DNA of 64,000 nt from Deltaproteobacteria bacterium (GCA_020632995.1 JACKEN010000001.1:1272001-1336000), one strand, 5' to 3'. Counted from the first letter of the stretch, positions 46,798 to 55,781 are shown. Notes: generated by a model not told the origin, from the sequence alone. Numbers and translations are program-made.

Positions 46798-48721
46798 ATG
46801 AACGACGCCGAGCAGCTCCAAGCAGCAGAGCCCGATGCGCGGGCGGAGGGGACGCGTGACATCGAACGAGCCAACCAGGGGACCGACCCACGACGCGGAC
46901 AGGGTGCTGGCCGCCCTGCAGAGGTCCTACGCCATCATCGAGTTCTCCCCCGAGGGCGTCATCCTGGACGCGAACGACGTGTTCCTGCGGTCGATGGGCT
47001 ACCGGCGCGGCGAGATCGTCGGCGAGCATCACCGCATCTTCGTCCTGCCTGAGGACGCCGCGAAGGCCGACTACGCGGCATTCTGGCGGGACCTCGCTCG
47101 GGGTCAGGCGGCCACCGGAGACTTCCGGCGGGTCAACCGCAGCGGGGCCGAGGTCTGGATCCACGGGGCCTACAACCCGGTGCTGGATGAGGCTGGGCGC
47201 TGCTACAAGGTGGTCAAGATCGCCACCGACGTCACCGCGGCAAAGCAGGCGGCGGCCCGCGACGCCGGGTACGTCGCGGCCATCCAGCGGTCCCAGGCGG
47301 TCATCGAGTTCTCGCTCGACGGCACGGTGAGGGACGCGAACCAGGCCTTCCTCGAGACGATGGGTTACGGCCTCTCGGAGCTGGTGGGCCACCACCACCG
47401 GCGCTTCGTCGAGCCCGGCTACGCCGACTCCCCCGAGTACCGTGAGTTCTGGGCGAAGCTGGGCCGGGGCGAGGTCCACGCGGGGCGCTTCAGGAGGCTC
47501 CGCAAGGACGGGCGCGAGATCTGGCTCCAAGCCACCTACAACCCGATCTTCGACCCTCGAGGGCAGGTGAGCGGGGTGGTGAAGTTCGCCACCGACGTGA
47601 GCGCCCAGGAGAACCTGGCCAGGACGACCCAGCAGGTGCTGGAGGAGACGCTGGCCGTGATGGGGGCGATCGCCGAGGGCGACCTCAGCGTGCCCATGAG
47701 CGGCGAGTACGAGGGTGAGTTCGCGCGGCTGGCAGAGGCGGTGAACCAGACCCGCACCCAGCTCATGGGGGCGATGGGCAGCGTCCGGGACTCGGCCAAC
47801 GTCATCCAGGACGCCTCCGACGAGCTTGCCCGCGGCAACGCGGACCTGAGCTCGCGCACCCAGGAGCAGGCCGCGGCGCTCGAAGAGACCTCGGCCACGG
47901 TGGAGACCTTCACCGCCAGCGTGCGGCGCAACGCCGAGAACGCGAGTCGGGCCAAGCAGCTGTCGACCCAGGCGAGCACGGTGGCGCAGCGGGGCGGCGA
48001 CGTCGTCGGCAAGGCGGTGGTGGCGATGGAGGAGATCAACGCCTCCAGCAAGCGTATCGCCGACATCATCACCGTCATCGACGAGATCGCGTTCCAGACC
48101 AACCTCCTGGCCCTGAACGCCGCGGTCGAGGCGGCGCGGGCGGGCGAGCAGGGCCGCGGCTTCGCGGTGGTGGCGACCGAGGTCCGGAACCTCGCGCAGC
48201 GGAGCGCCGCGTCCGCGCGAGAGATCAAGACGCTCATCAAGGAGAGCGTCGACAAGGTCGAGCTGGGCAGCAGGCTCGTGGGCCAGAGTGGCGCCACCCT
48301 CAAGGAGATCGTGGCCGGGGTCCGCCAGGTGGCCGAGCTCATCACGGCCATCGCGGGGGCGAGCGAGGAGCAGGCCAACGGTATCGGTCAGGTGAACGTG
48401 GCGGTCTCGCAGCTGGATCAGACCACCCAGCAGAACGCCGCGTTGGTGGAAGAGGCCGCGTCGGCGTCGGAGTCGATGAACGAGCGCGTCCGCGACCTCC
48501 TGCGGATCATGGCCTTCTTCAGCACCGGCGACGAGGGGCGCGCCATGGCGCCACCGCCGGTCCTGGCGCCTGCCCCCTCGCGATCGCCCGCGCCCGCCCC
48601 GGCGCGGCCGGTGCCCGCCGCGATGCGCCCCGCGCGGCCCAGCGGGCGAGCGCCGTCGGCGCCGATGCGCCCGAGCCGCGCCGTGAAGGCGAGCAGCGAC
48701 GACGACTGGGACGAGTTCTAG
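46798..48721 (+). CDS. Soluble PAS-PAS methyl-accepting chemotaxis protein
   Basis: Two PAS domains (each with 'IIEFSxxGxxxDAN... GYxxxEIVG/LVGHHHR') precede an MCP signalling domain with the hairpin core (IDEIAFQTNLLALNAAVEAARAGEQGRGFAVVA). There is no transmembrane helix, so it is cytoplasmic. The C-terminal DWDEF resembles the xWxxF CheR/CheB tether. The preferred start is the ATG at 46798 with GGAGG six bases upstream; a one-base excess in a GGGG run near 46850 shifts the frame. No other che gene is in the window, so this chemoreceptor is an orphan here. Confidence 0.88.
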
Positions 48722-48766
48722 CAGGCCATCGGAGCGTTATCCGTGCGTGCGTGCTAGACGACAGGA

Positions 48767-49324
48767 ATGATCCGTCTACACGTGGCAGGTCGATCGTGGC
48801 TCCTGATCTTCATGGTCGCCACAGGGTGCGAGATTCAGGGCGCAGGCGGTGTGCCAATCGAATATCCGCCCCCCGCGTTGGTCCCAGCAACGGTCGAACC
48901 CGAGGCGATGGTGCTCGAGAAGACCGTCTACGTCCCTGTGTACTCGAGCATCTACCGCTTCCACGCGCGAATGTACTCTCACACCGACGAGCTGGTCGCG
49001 GTCACCAGCATCAGGAACGTCGAACCGGCCGACTCCATCTTCTTGCTGGAGGCCCGATACTTCGACTCCAACGGGAAGGTCGTTCGAGACTATGTGGACA
49101 AGGTCTACGAGCTCGGCCCGATGGCGACCGCCGAGTTCATCGTCCCCGGATCGGACAAATCCGGTGGGCCTGGCGCGAACTTCATCGTCAGATGGGGAAC
49201 GACGAGCGAGCTGACGGCCGACCCGATCATCGAGACCATCATGCTCGGCCAGGTCGGCAGCGCTGGAGTCTCACTGATAAGTCGCGGGCGCACCACGAAG
49301 GTATCGCGACGGCAACCGCGATGA
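48767..49324 (+). CDS. DUF3124 lipoprotein
   Basis: This 185-residue protein has a lipoprotein signal ending MVATGC and the DUF3124 pattern: VPVYSSIYRF, SIRNVEPADSIFLLEARYFDS, 'ELGPMATAEFIVPGSD', GGPGANFIVRWGT and 'IIETIMLGQVGSAGVSLISR'. The function of the family is unknown. The region reads slightly less GC-rich than its neighbours, hinting at recent transfer. Confidence 0.85.
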   Translation: MIRLHVAGRSWLLIFMVATGCEIQGAGGVPIEYPPPALVPATVEPEAMVLEKTVYVPVYSSIYRFHARMYSHTDELVAVTSIRNVEPADSIFLLEARYFDSNGKVVRDYVDKVYELGPMATAEFIVPGSDKSGGPGANFIVRWGTTSELTADPIIETIMLGQVGSAGVSLISRGRTTKVSRRQPR

Positions 49325-49354
49325 TCGCGCCGATCGTGTGCCCGCGCCGGTCGT

Positions 49355-50110
49355 CTACTTGCGCTGGAAGAACGCCTGGAACGCGGCCATGGCCTCCGGC
49401 GAGGTCAGCCGCTCGATGAAGACCGCCCCCTCGCGCTGCAAGGTGGCCTTCACCGCCTCGCGGGTCCCCTCACGGATCAGCCGCTTGGACGCCCTGAGGG
49501 CCTCGGCCGGGCGCTGCGCGAGCTCCCGCGCCCGGGCTCGGGCCCGCGGCAGGAGCGCGTCCACCGGCAGGACCTCGTTCACCAGGCCGATCGAGAGGGC
49601 CGCCTGCGCGTCGAAGGGCTCACCGAACATCAACAGCTCGTTCGCCTTGGCGTAGCCCGCCAGGCGCGGGAGCAGGAAGCTGGAGCCGCCCTCGGGGACG
49701 AGCCCCAGGTTGATGAAGGGCATGTGGAAGCGGGCGCGCTCCGACGCGTAGATCAGGTCGGCGTGGAAGAGCAGGGTGGTGCCGATCCCCACCGCGGGGC
49801 CGTCCACCGCCACCACCACCGGCTTCTCCGCGCTCCACAGCGCGAGGAGGAACCGGAACACCGCGCTGTCCTCGCCCGTGGGTGGGTTCTGCATGAAGTC
49901 CAGCAGGTCGTTGCCCGCGGTGAAGACGCCCTCCGCGCCGTGCAGGAGGATGACCCTTGCCGCCTCGTCCTCGGCCGCCCGCTCGAACGCCGCGACCAGC
50001 CCCTCGTACATCTCGAGGGTCAGCGCGTTCTTCTTGCTCGCCCGGTCGATGGCGACGCTGGCCACGCCGTCGGCCACGTCATAGCGGATGTGTTCGCTCG
50101 TGCTGCTCAC
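49355..50110 (-). CDS. Enoyl-CoA hydratase/isomerase family protein
   Basis: This 251-residue crotonase-fold protein has AIDRASKKNALTLEMYE, the oxyanion-hole GNDLLDF and GPAVGIGTTLLFHADLIYA. It lacks one canonical catalytic Glu pair of the classic hydratase near FTAGNDL/ GLVPEGGSSFLL, in which only the second acidic position (PEGG) is clear, so isomerase or hydratase cannot be separated. The GTG at 50110 overlaps the acyl-CoA dehydrogenase stop (GTGA), so they form an operon for beta-oxidation-type steps. Confidence 0.88.
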   Translation of the reverse strand: MSSTSEHIRYDVADGVASVAIDRASKKNALTLEMYEGLVAAFERAAEDEAARVILLHGAEGVFTAGNDLLDFMQNPPTGEDSAVFRFLLALWSAEKPVVVAVDGPAVGIGTTLLFHADLIYASERARFHMPFINLGLVPEGGSSFLLPRLAGYAKANELLMFGEPFDAQAALSIGLVNEVLPVDALLPRARARARELAQRPAEALRASKRLIREGTREAVKATLQREGAVFIERLTSPEAMAAFQAFFQRK

Positions 50111-51273
50111 AGCCCCTCCATCTTCACCAGGATCTCCTTCATCACCTCGCTCGTGCCGCCCCCGATGGTGATGAGGCGGATGTCGGTGAAGGCGCGCGCG
50201 ACCGCGTACTCGGTGACGTAGCCGAAGCCACCGTACATCTGCTGGCAGTCGTAGATCACGCGCTGTGCAAGATCGCCTGCGAACAGCTTGGCCATGGTGA
50301 TCTCGCGGGTGGCGTTGGCGGGGTTCTTGTTGAACTTGTCGACCGCGAAGTACGTGAGCCGCCGGGCCGCCTCGATCGCGGTCATGTGCTCCACCAGCTT
50401 GTGGCGCCACACCTGGAACTTGGAGATCGGCTTGCCGAAGGCCTTCCTGTCGTCGCCGTAGGCGATCGCGTCCCGCACCGCCAGCTCCATGCCCGCCACG
50501 CAGGACACCGCGGCGATCAGCCGCTCGCCCTGGAAGTTGGTCATGATGTGGTAGAAGCCCATGTTCTCCTCACCGAGGAGGTAGCGGCGCGGCACCCGGC
50601 AGTCCTCGAAGAAGAGCTCCGCCGTGTCGGAGGCCTTGTTCCCGATCTTCTTGAGCTTCTTGCCCACGTGGAAGCCCTTCGTGTCGGTCGGGAACACGAG
50701 GAGGGAGATGCCGCCGTAGCCGTCGTCGCCGGTGCGGACGGCGAGGGTGATGAAGTCGGCCCGGGTGCCGTTGGTGATCCAGAGCTTCTGCCCGTTGATG
50801 ATGAAGTCGTCGCCGTCGCGCCGCGCGGTGGTGCGGATCGCGGCCACGTCCGAGCCGCCGCCGGGCTCGCTGACCCCGAGGGCGGCGATCTTCTCGCCCT
50901 TCACCGCGGGCTCCAGGAACTCCCGCTTCACCTCGTCGGACCCGATCTCGCTGATGATCGGCGTCGCCATGTCCGACTGGACCATGAGCGCCATGTTCAC
51001 GCCCGCGTTGCGGGTGTGGACGAGCGCCTCGGCGTACGCGGTGGTGTACCACCAGTCGAGGCCCGAGCCCCCCCACTGCGGGTCGACGCGGATGCCGAGC
51101 AGCCCTAGCTCCGCCGCCTGCGTGAACACCTCGCGCGGGAAGATCCCGGCCTCGTCCCAGGCCTCCGAGTGAGGCGCCAGCCCGTCGGCGAACTTCCGCA
51201 CCGTGCGGCGGAACGCCTGGTGGTCCTCGGTGAAGATCTCGTTGTCCTGCATCCTGACGTGGTGGTCGCTCAT
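50107..51273 (-). CDS. Acyl-CoA dehydrogenase
   Basis: This 388-residue flavoprotein has the family signatures GVSEPGGGSDVAAIRT (ACAD signature), KLWITNGTRADFI and the C-terminal QMYGGFGYVTEY...GGGTSEVMKEIL. The catalytic base is probably the Glu in NFQGERLIAA, as in long-chain/isovaleryl types; this is an inference. It oxidises an acyl-CoA to the enoyl-CoA, and the next gene is the hydratase. The ATG at 51273 follows AAGGAG and twin operator palindromes. Confidence 0.93.
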   Translation of the reverse strand: MSDHHVRMQDNEIFTEDHQAFRRTVRKFADGLAPHSEAWDEAGIFPREVFTQAAELGLLGIRVDPQWGGSGLDWWYTTAYAEALVHTRNAGVNMALMVQSDMATPIISEIGSDEVKREFLEPAVKGEKIAALGVSEPGGGSDVAAIRTTARRDGDDFIINGQKLWITNGTRADFITLAVRTGDDGYGGISLLVFPTDTKGFHVGKKLKKIGNKASDTAELFFEDCRVPRRYLLGEENMGFYHIMTNFQGERLIAAVSCVAGMELAVRDAIAYGDDRKAFGKPISKFQVWRHKLVEHMTAIEAARRLTYFAVDKFNKNPANATREITMAKLFAGDLAQRVIYDCQQMYGGFGYVTEYAVARAFTDIRLITIGGGTSEVMKEILVKMEGL

Positions 51274-51288
51274 GTCCTTCGGGCTCCT

Positions 51289-51304
51289 TTGACTCGCGAG
51301 TCAA
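51289..51304. promoter_or_regulatory. Perfect 16-bp palindrome, proximal operator of the acyl-CoA dehydrogenase operon
   Basis: TTGACTCGCGAGTCAA is its own reverse complement. It lies 16 bases upstream of the ATG at 51273 and would cover the predicted transcription start. The size and symmetry fit a TetR/FadR-type fatty-acid-responsive repressor. Confidence 0.7.
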
Positions 51305-51306
51305 CG

Positions 51307-51336
51307 CTTGTAGCCCAGGGTTGATTTCGGAGTCAA
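51307..51336 (-). promoter_or_regulatory. Predicted sigma-70-type promoter of the acyl-CoA dehydrogenase operon
   Basis: On the minus strand TTGACT (51336-51331), 18 bases and TACAAG (51312-51307) make a reasonable -35/-10 pair. Transcription would start near 51300, within the proximal palindrome. The -35 lies within the distal palindrome, a typical repressible arrangement. Confidence 0.45.
51321..51336. promoter_or_regulatory. Degenerate second copy of the palindrome, distal operator
   Basis: TTGATTTCGGAGTCAA matches the perfect palindrome at 12 of 16 positions, with both ends (TTGA, AGTCAA) intact. The two centres are 32 bp apart, three helical turns, so bound repressor dimers would lie on the same face of the DNA. 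Confidence 0.55.
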
Positions 51337-51499
51337 ATGGGCTCCCGGGCTCCCACCCAAGGCTGATGCGATAGACCGATAATAGACGTTATGTCAAAAT
51401 TGTCTCTCTGGGGAACCGGGCTCCAGGCCCCGCCAGGCACCCCCGCCCCCCTCATGAATACGTGAGCTTGGCGCCGACTCGTGTTAGCGTCCGCGCCGC

Positions 51500-53290
51500 G
51501 TGGCACACCTGACGCTGGTGGTCCAAGGGCGGGAGGTCCGGAAGTTCGTCCTGAAGCCCTCGGTGACGACTATCGGTCGCGCCCAGGACAACGACATCGT
51601 CATCAACAACCTCGCCCTGTCGCGGCGCCACGCCGAGGTGCACCTGCGGAGCGGCCGCTTCGAGGTCGAGGACCTGGGCAGCCAGAACGGCGTCTTCGTC
51701 AACAACTCCCGGATCCGCGGGCCCCAGCGCCTGGGCGACCAGGACACGATAACCCTCGGCACCTACCAGTTCGTGTTCACCGCGGACCCGGCCCAGGCCC
51801 GGGCGCCGTCGCCACCCCCGTCCCCGCGGCGCCGGCGAGCCCAGGAGGTCACCCAGCTCGAGGCCCCCGAGGAGCTCGCCGCGGCCGGCGACCTGGCTCG
51901 GCGCGGCTCCTCCGACCGGGCCCCCCTCCTGGTGCTCAAGTACAACGACGTCGAGCTCCAGCGGTTCCCGGTCATGGGGGCCGAGGTGGTGGTCGGTCGG
52001 GCCAAGGACTGCGACATCCAGATCGCCGAGCGCCGGCTCTCCCGGCGCCACTGCAAGGTGTTCCAGGACGCTGACGGCGGCTTCTACCTGACCGACCTCG
52101 GCAGCCAGAACGGCACCTACGTCAACCGGCGGCGCATCCCCCAGTTCTACGAGCTGAACCACGGGGACGTGTTGAACTTCGCCGAGTACTCGATCCTCTA
52201 CCTCGCCGACGCCGCCCAGTACGATGGCCCCGACCGCGACGGCGGTGAGCCGCTGGCCGCGCGGCCCTCGTCCGACATCGGGCGCGAGGAGACCGAGTTC
52301 CCCGAGGCCTACGCCCAGGACATGGGCTACGAGGACGAGCTGCAGCCGTCGATCATCCCGCACGACGACCGGCTGCACCCATCCGAGCACACCCACGACC
52401 CCGACCACGACAACCCGGTGCCGCCGGTCGCCCTGATGCCGCGCTCCAACCAGCGGTCGGTGCCGGATCCGAGCGAGCCCTTCGTGGAGCGGCCAGTCCG
52501 GGCCCGGGAGCGCAGGACCCGCCAGCAGGAGCCGGTGCGCGACATCCAGGAGCGGCGGACCGAGGAGCCCCGCGCCGGCCGTCGCGCCGAGGAGCCCCGC
52601 CGCGCCGACGACCGCCGCGCCCTGATCGAGGAGCCCCGGCGCCCCGCGCAAGGCAACGGCGTCGCGGTCGAGCCCCGGCGGGCGGCGCCGAAGGAGCGAC
52701 CTGCCCCGCCCCGCCCGCGCCGTCCGGAGCCGACCCCAGAGCCGGTCCGGCGGCCCGCTCGGCCCGAGGCGCGGGGGCGCCGGCTCGAGGAGGAGCACCG
52801 CGACGTCGAGGACGTGCAGGCGCCGGTGCGCCCGGACTCGAACCTCGACGACTGGTACGACGGCCGGGACGACTCCGGCGTCTACCAGGAGGAGCCGTCG
52901 GTGCTGCTCGAGCGCAGCAAGTCGAGCATGTCGCAGATCCTGTCGACCATGATGGTCGGCAAGCGGGACCTCGACCGGAACCTGAAGCTCAAGTCCAAGC
53001 GCCGCCGCTTCTCGGTGCGGGTCACCGCGGGCACCGACGTGGTGTTCTCGGGGCCGCTCGAGCAGGACGTGACCATCCTCGGGACCGACGCCGAGGCCGA
53101 CATCCAGCTCCGGGGCCGCTACGTGGCCGGCCGGCACTCCCTGCTCGTGCAGGTGCGCGACTCGCTGCTCCTGGTGCGGCTCGGATCGTCGTCCGCGGCG
53201 CGGGTGAACGGGCTGCCGAAGCTGCAGGCGTTCCTCAAGGCGGGCGACGTGGTCCAGATCGACGAGACCACGATCGAGATCACCGAGTAG
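51500..53290 (+). CDS. Three-FHA-domain protein with charged linkers
   Basis: This 596-residue protein starts with an FHA domain (TTIGRAQDNDIVINNLALSRRHAEV, DLGSQNGVFVN). A second follows (VVGRAKDCDIQIAERRLSRRHCKV, DLGSQNGTYVN), then a long Arg/Glu/Pro-rich linker, and a third, more divergent FHA-like domain (VTILGTDAEADIQLRG..., ARVNGL). FHA domains bind phosphothreonine, so it is a likely partner of the window's Ser/Thr kinases. GTG start at 51500. No signal peptide or membrane segment. Confidence 0.88.
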   Translation: MAHLTLVVQGREVRKFVLKPSVTTIGRAQDNDIVINNLALSRRHAEVHLRSGRFEVEDLGSQNGVFVNNSRIRGPQRLGDQDTITLGTYQFVFTADPAQARAPSPPPSPRRRRAQEVTQLEAPEELAAAGDLARRGSSDRAPLLVLKYNDVELQRFPVMGAEVVVGRAKDCDIQIAERRLSRRHCKVFQDADGGFYLTDLGSQNGTYVNRRRIPQFYELNHGDVLNFAEYSILYLADAAQYDGPDRDGGEPLAARPSSDIGREETEFPEAYAQDMGYEDELQPSIIPHDDRLHPSEHTHDPDHDNPVPPVALMPRSNQRSVPDPSEPFVERPVRARERRTRQQEPVRDIQERRTEEPRAGRRAEEPRRADDRRALIEEPRRPAQGNGVAVEPRRAAPKERPAPPRPRRPEPTPEPVRRPARPEARGRRLEEEHRDVEDVQAPVRPDSNLDDWYDGRDDSGVYQEEPSVLLERSKSSMSQILSTMMVGKRDLDRNLKLKSKRRRFSVRVTAGTDVVFSGPLEQDVTILGTDAEADIQLRGRYVAGRHSLLVQVRDSLLLVRLGSSSAARVNGLPKLQAFLKAGDVVQIDETTIEITE

Positions 53291-53323
53291 GTCGGGCGCA
53301 AGTCGGGTTGCGCCGACCGCGGG

Positions 53324-53803
53324 TCACTCCGCCGCGGGGGCCTTCTTGGCGGTGCTCGTCTTCTTGGCGGTGACCTTCTTCTTGGTGGCCTTCTTCGCGA
53401 CCGCCTTCTTCTTGGCCGGCGCCTTCTTCGCCACCTTCTTCTTGGTGGCCTTCTTCTTGGTGGCCTTCTTCTTGGTGGCCTTCTTGGGCGCTGCGCCCTC
53501 GCCCTGGGCGGTGGTCTTCTTCTGCTTCGCCCAGCGCAGGCGCGCCCGCTCCGCCGCAGCGGCCCTCGCCTCGGGCGACCACTTGGGCTTCTTGCGCCCG
53601 GGGGCGCCGCCCTCACCCGCCGCTGCGGCCTTCCGCCCGCGGCCTACGGCGCCACCGAGCGCCTTCGCGGACTCCGCCAGCGCCCGGATCTTGGCGTCGA
53701 TGGTGGCCTCTTCGGCGCGCAGCTCATCGATCGCCTCACGCAAGGCCTTGGTCAGCTTGTCGAGTTTCACGGACACGCGAGAGGCGTAGCGCCACCGGCG
53801 CAT
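53324..53803 (-). CDS. Histone-H1-like Ala/Lys-rich basic protein
   Basis: The N-terminal 60 residues are a coiled-coil-like segment (LTKALREAIDELRAEEATIDAKIRAL). The C-terminal half is almost only Ala, Lys and Thr (KKATKKKATKKKATKKKVAKK), like eukaryotic H1 tails and the bacterial AlgP/HctB-type DNA-binding tails. It should bind DNA. Start may be the ATG at 53803 or the GTG at 53776; neither has a clear ribosome-binding site. Confidence 0.8.
   Translation of the reverse strand: MRRWRYASRVSVKLDKLTKALREAIDELRAEEATIDAKIRALAESAKALGGAVGRGRKAAAAGEGGAPGRKKPKWSPEARAAAAERARLRWAKQKKTTAQGEGAAPKKATKKKATKKKATKKKVAKKAPAKKKAVAKKATKKKVTAKKTSTAKKAPAAE
53376..53480 (-). repeat. 15-bp coding repeats for the Lys-rich tail
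   Basis: The 15-base unit TTCTTCTTGGTGGCC (plus-strand view) occurs in three perfect tandem copies at 53436-53480 and once more at 53376-53390. It encodes ATKKK/KKATK units, so tail length can change by in-frame slippage. Confidence 0.75.
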
Positions 53804-53821
53804 GGTGGCAAGCCGCCGGGC

Positions 53822-54220
53822 TCAACTGTCTTGTTCCAGGAGCTGGTTGGCGAGCTTGGTCACCTCGGGCAGGTCGCGCTCCACGTCCACCTGCAGGAGC
53901 GCGCCCTCGTACTCCACGTCCACCCCGGCGGGGAGGTCGCGGTGCTGGCGGCCGCTCTCCATGAACGTCCCGAAGAGCGCGTCCAACGCGTCGGCGAGGA
54001 GCATCCAGCCCTCCCGGCCGCGGAGGCCGGCCTGATACTTCACGCCGATGGTGTAGCGGTGCCGGCGATCGAAGAGCACGAGCTTCAGCCCGCGCTCCGC
54101 CTCGAGGACGTCCACCGTCAGCTTCTCCGTGGGTAGAATGGGGTAGCGCTGGGCCAGGAGCCGAGCGATGACATCACCGTGCGGCGCCTCACCCCAGTCT
54201 TCGTCGCGGTCGTCGCGCAT
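53822..54220 (-). CDS. Conserved-looking small acidic/basic protein of unknown function
   Basis: This 132-residue protein starts at the ATG at 54220 (MRDDRDEDWG). It has a mixed alpha/beta pattern without signal or membrane segments: VIARLLAQRYPILPTEKLTV, LKLVLFDRRHRYTIGVKY and a helical C-terminus (DLPEVTKLANQLLEQD). Its 5' end overlaps the divergent barrel gene by 42 bases, so one start may be off. No family recognised. Confidence 0.55.
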   Translation of the reverse strand: MRDDRDEDWGEAPHGDVIARLLAQRYPILPTEKLTVDVLEAERGLKLVLFDRRHRYTIGVKYQAGLRGREGWMLLADALDALFGTFMESGRQHRDLPAGVDVEYEGALLQVDVERDLPEVTKLANQLLEQDS

Positions 54221-54757
54221 GCCGCCTGCATCACCTGCGCGCCCCGTGCGGCGCAAGCCTCATCCTCCGACGCGGGCCCGGGGGCGTTCGTGAGCGTCGG
54301 CCTGGGCCAGACCCTGGAGGCCCGGGACCGCGGCCCCCTCCGAGCGCGCGGCCTCGCCCGCACGATGGAGCTCGGCGCGGTCCTCCCCGGCGGGAGCGTG
54401 TTCGTCTACGAGCTCGGCCTGCGCGGGACCGGGCACACCGCGTCCGACGACGATGGTCTCGCGTTGAGCACAAGCCTGAGCGCCTTCGCGGGGGTGCGCA
54501 TCGCGCCGAGCCTCGCGCCGTGGGGGGACCGGGTGCGGCCGATCCTGCGGGGCGGCGCGCAGGTCGGGTGGCTGCGGGATCGCGGGCCGGCGTCGCGGGA
54601 GGACCAGGCCTCGGTCGGCCCGTACTTCACGGCGGGGGTGGAGCTGGGGTTGGGCCAGCACGTGGACCTGGTGCTGAGCCTCGGGGGGGAAGGCTACGTC
54701 GCCCCCTTCATCATCACCTGGGGCGGCAGCCTGATGCTGTCCGCTCAGGTGTTCTGA
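54179..54757 (+). CDS. Outer-membrane beta-barrel protein
   Basis: This 192-residue protein starts at a GTG (54179). It has a signal peptide (LTPVFVAVVAHAACITCAPRAAQA) and amphipathic strands (GAFVSVGLGQTLE, VFVYELGLRGTGHT, SAFAGVRIAPSL, ILRGGAQVGWLRD, VDLVLSLGGEGYVAPFI) ending LMLSAQVF. Typical of small barrels. It overlaps the divergent small gene by 42 bases. Confidence 0.65.
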   Translation: MRRLTPVFVAVVAHAACITCAPRAAQASSSDAGPGAFVSVGLGQTLEARDRGPLRARGLARTMELGAVLPGGSVFVYELGLRGTGHTASDDDGLALSTSLSAFAGVRIAPSLAPWGDRVRPILRGGAQVGWLRDRGPASREDQASVGPYFTAGVELGLGQHVDLVLSLGGEGYVAPFIITWGGSLMLSAQVF

Positions 54758-54761
54758 GCGA

Positions 54762-55781
54762 TCAGGGGCTGATCTTGTCGACCAACTTGGGGAGCTCCTC
54801 GGCGAGGGAGGTCTTGCCGTCGTGCTTCTCGAGGATCTTGAGCGCCGCCCGGGCCCAGCGCATGCCCTGGCGGGCCTGCTCGTCGATGAAGTCCTCGTCC
54901 GCCTCGCGAGTGTCGGCCTTGCCGGCCTGGGACACCCGCTGCGCCAACGCCACGGTGAGGGCCTCGGCCAGATAGTCGGCGCCGTCGGGGTACCGGCTGG
55001 TGATGCGACGCGAGGTCTTGAGGCCGTCCCAGCTCCGCTTGAAGCCCTTGGCCCGCGGGTAGGCCTGCTTCGCGAGCTGCAGCATGGTGGGCCGCAGGGC
55101 CGCGGCCAGGATCGCGGAGCGGGCGGACTCGCTGCCCGGGCCGACCACGAGGTACCGGGTGTCGCCGATGTCGACCGCCCGGACCATGGCATGGCCGTCC
55201 AGCGGGTTCGGGACCACCACGAGCGACTTCGGCCCGCGGAGGTTCGCGTCGCCGGTGATCTTGCGGGCCTCGACGAAGTCCTTCTCGACCAGGGCCTTCA
55301 GGGCCTTCGCGTGGTCGCGCTGCTCCTCCGCCACCTTGTCGAAGAGCGCGGTGAGCTTGGCCTCGTCCCGGAACGCGTCGAGGACCGGGATCACCTTGGG
55401 CAGGAGCGCCTGCGCGGCCTTGCTCAGCTTCGCCTTGTCGTCGCGGCCGAGCACCGCGGCCAGGTAGTCCTCGATCTCGCCCGGGTTGGACTCGAAGAGC
55501 TTCCGGACCTGGGCCATGCTCGGGACGTCCTTGGCCTTCCTCAGCTCGTCCCGGACGTCGACCCGGATCTCGTGGAAGACCGGGGCGCGCAGCGGGGGGC
55601 CCTTGCGGTTGGACTCTTCTGAGTAGCCAGCGGCGTTCAGGGCGGCGAAGAGCACGAAGACCTGCTCATCGGCCCGCAGCTCCACGCCGTGCTCGGTGAT
55701 GAGGCGGATCGGGGCATCCGCGGGGGCGGCGGGGGCCAGGGTGGCCAGGGCGGTCAGGGTCAAGGTGGTGATCACGGGCAC
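54762..55781 (-). CDS. Exported protein of unknown function
   Basis: This 339-residue protein starts at a GTG (55781) with AAGGAG upstream. It has a signal peptide (TTLTLTALATLAPAAPADA) and is mainly helical (DYLAAVLGRDDKAKLSKAAQALL, LAKQAYPRAKGFKRSWDGLK, KADTREADEDFIDEQARQ). An internal beta segment reads LVVVPNPLDGHAMVRAVDIG. No catalytic motif is evident. It converges with the barrel gene (4-base gap). Confidence 0.72.
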   Translation of the reverse strand: MPVITTLTLTALATLAPAAPADAPIRLITEHGVELRADEQVFVLFAALNAAGYSEESNRKGPPLRAPVFHEIRVDVRDELRKAKDVPSMAQVRKLFESNPGEIEDYLAAVLGRDDKAKLSKAAQALLPKVIPVLDAFRDEAKLTALFDKVAEEQRDHAKALKALVEKDFVEARKITGDANLRGPKSLVVVPNPLDGHAMVRAVDIGDTRYLVVGPGSESARSAILAAALRPTMLQLAKQAYPRAKGFKRSWDGLKTSRRITSRYPDGADYLAEALTVALAQRVSQAGKADTREADEDFIDEQARQGMRWARAALKILEKHDGKTSLAEELPKLVDKISP

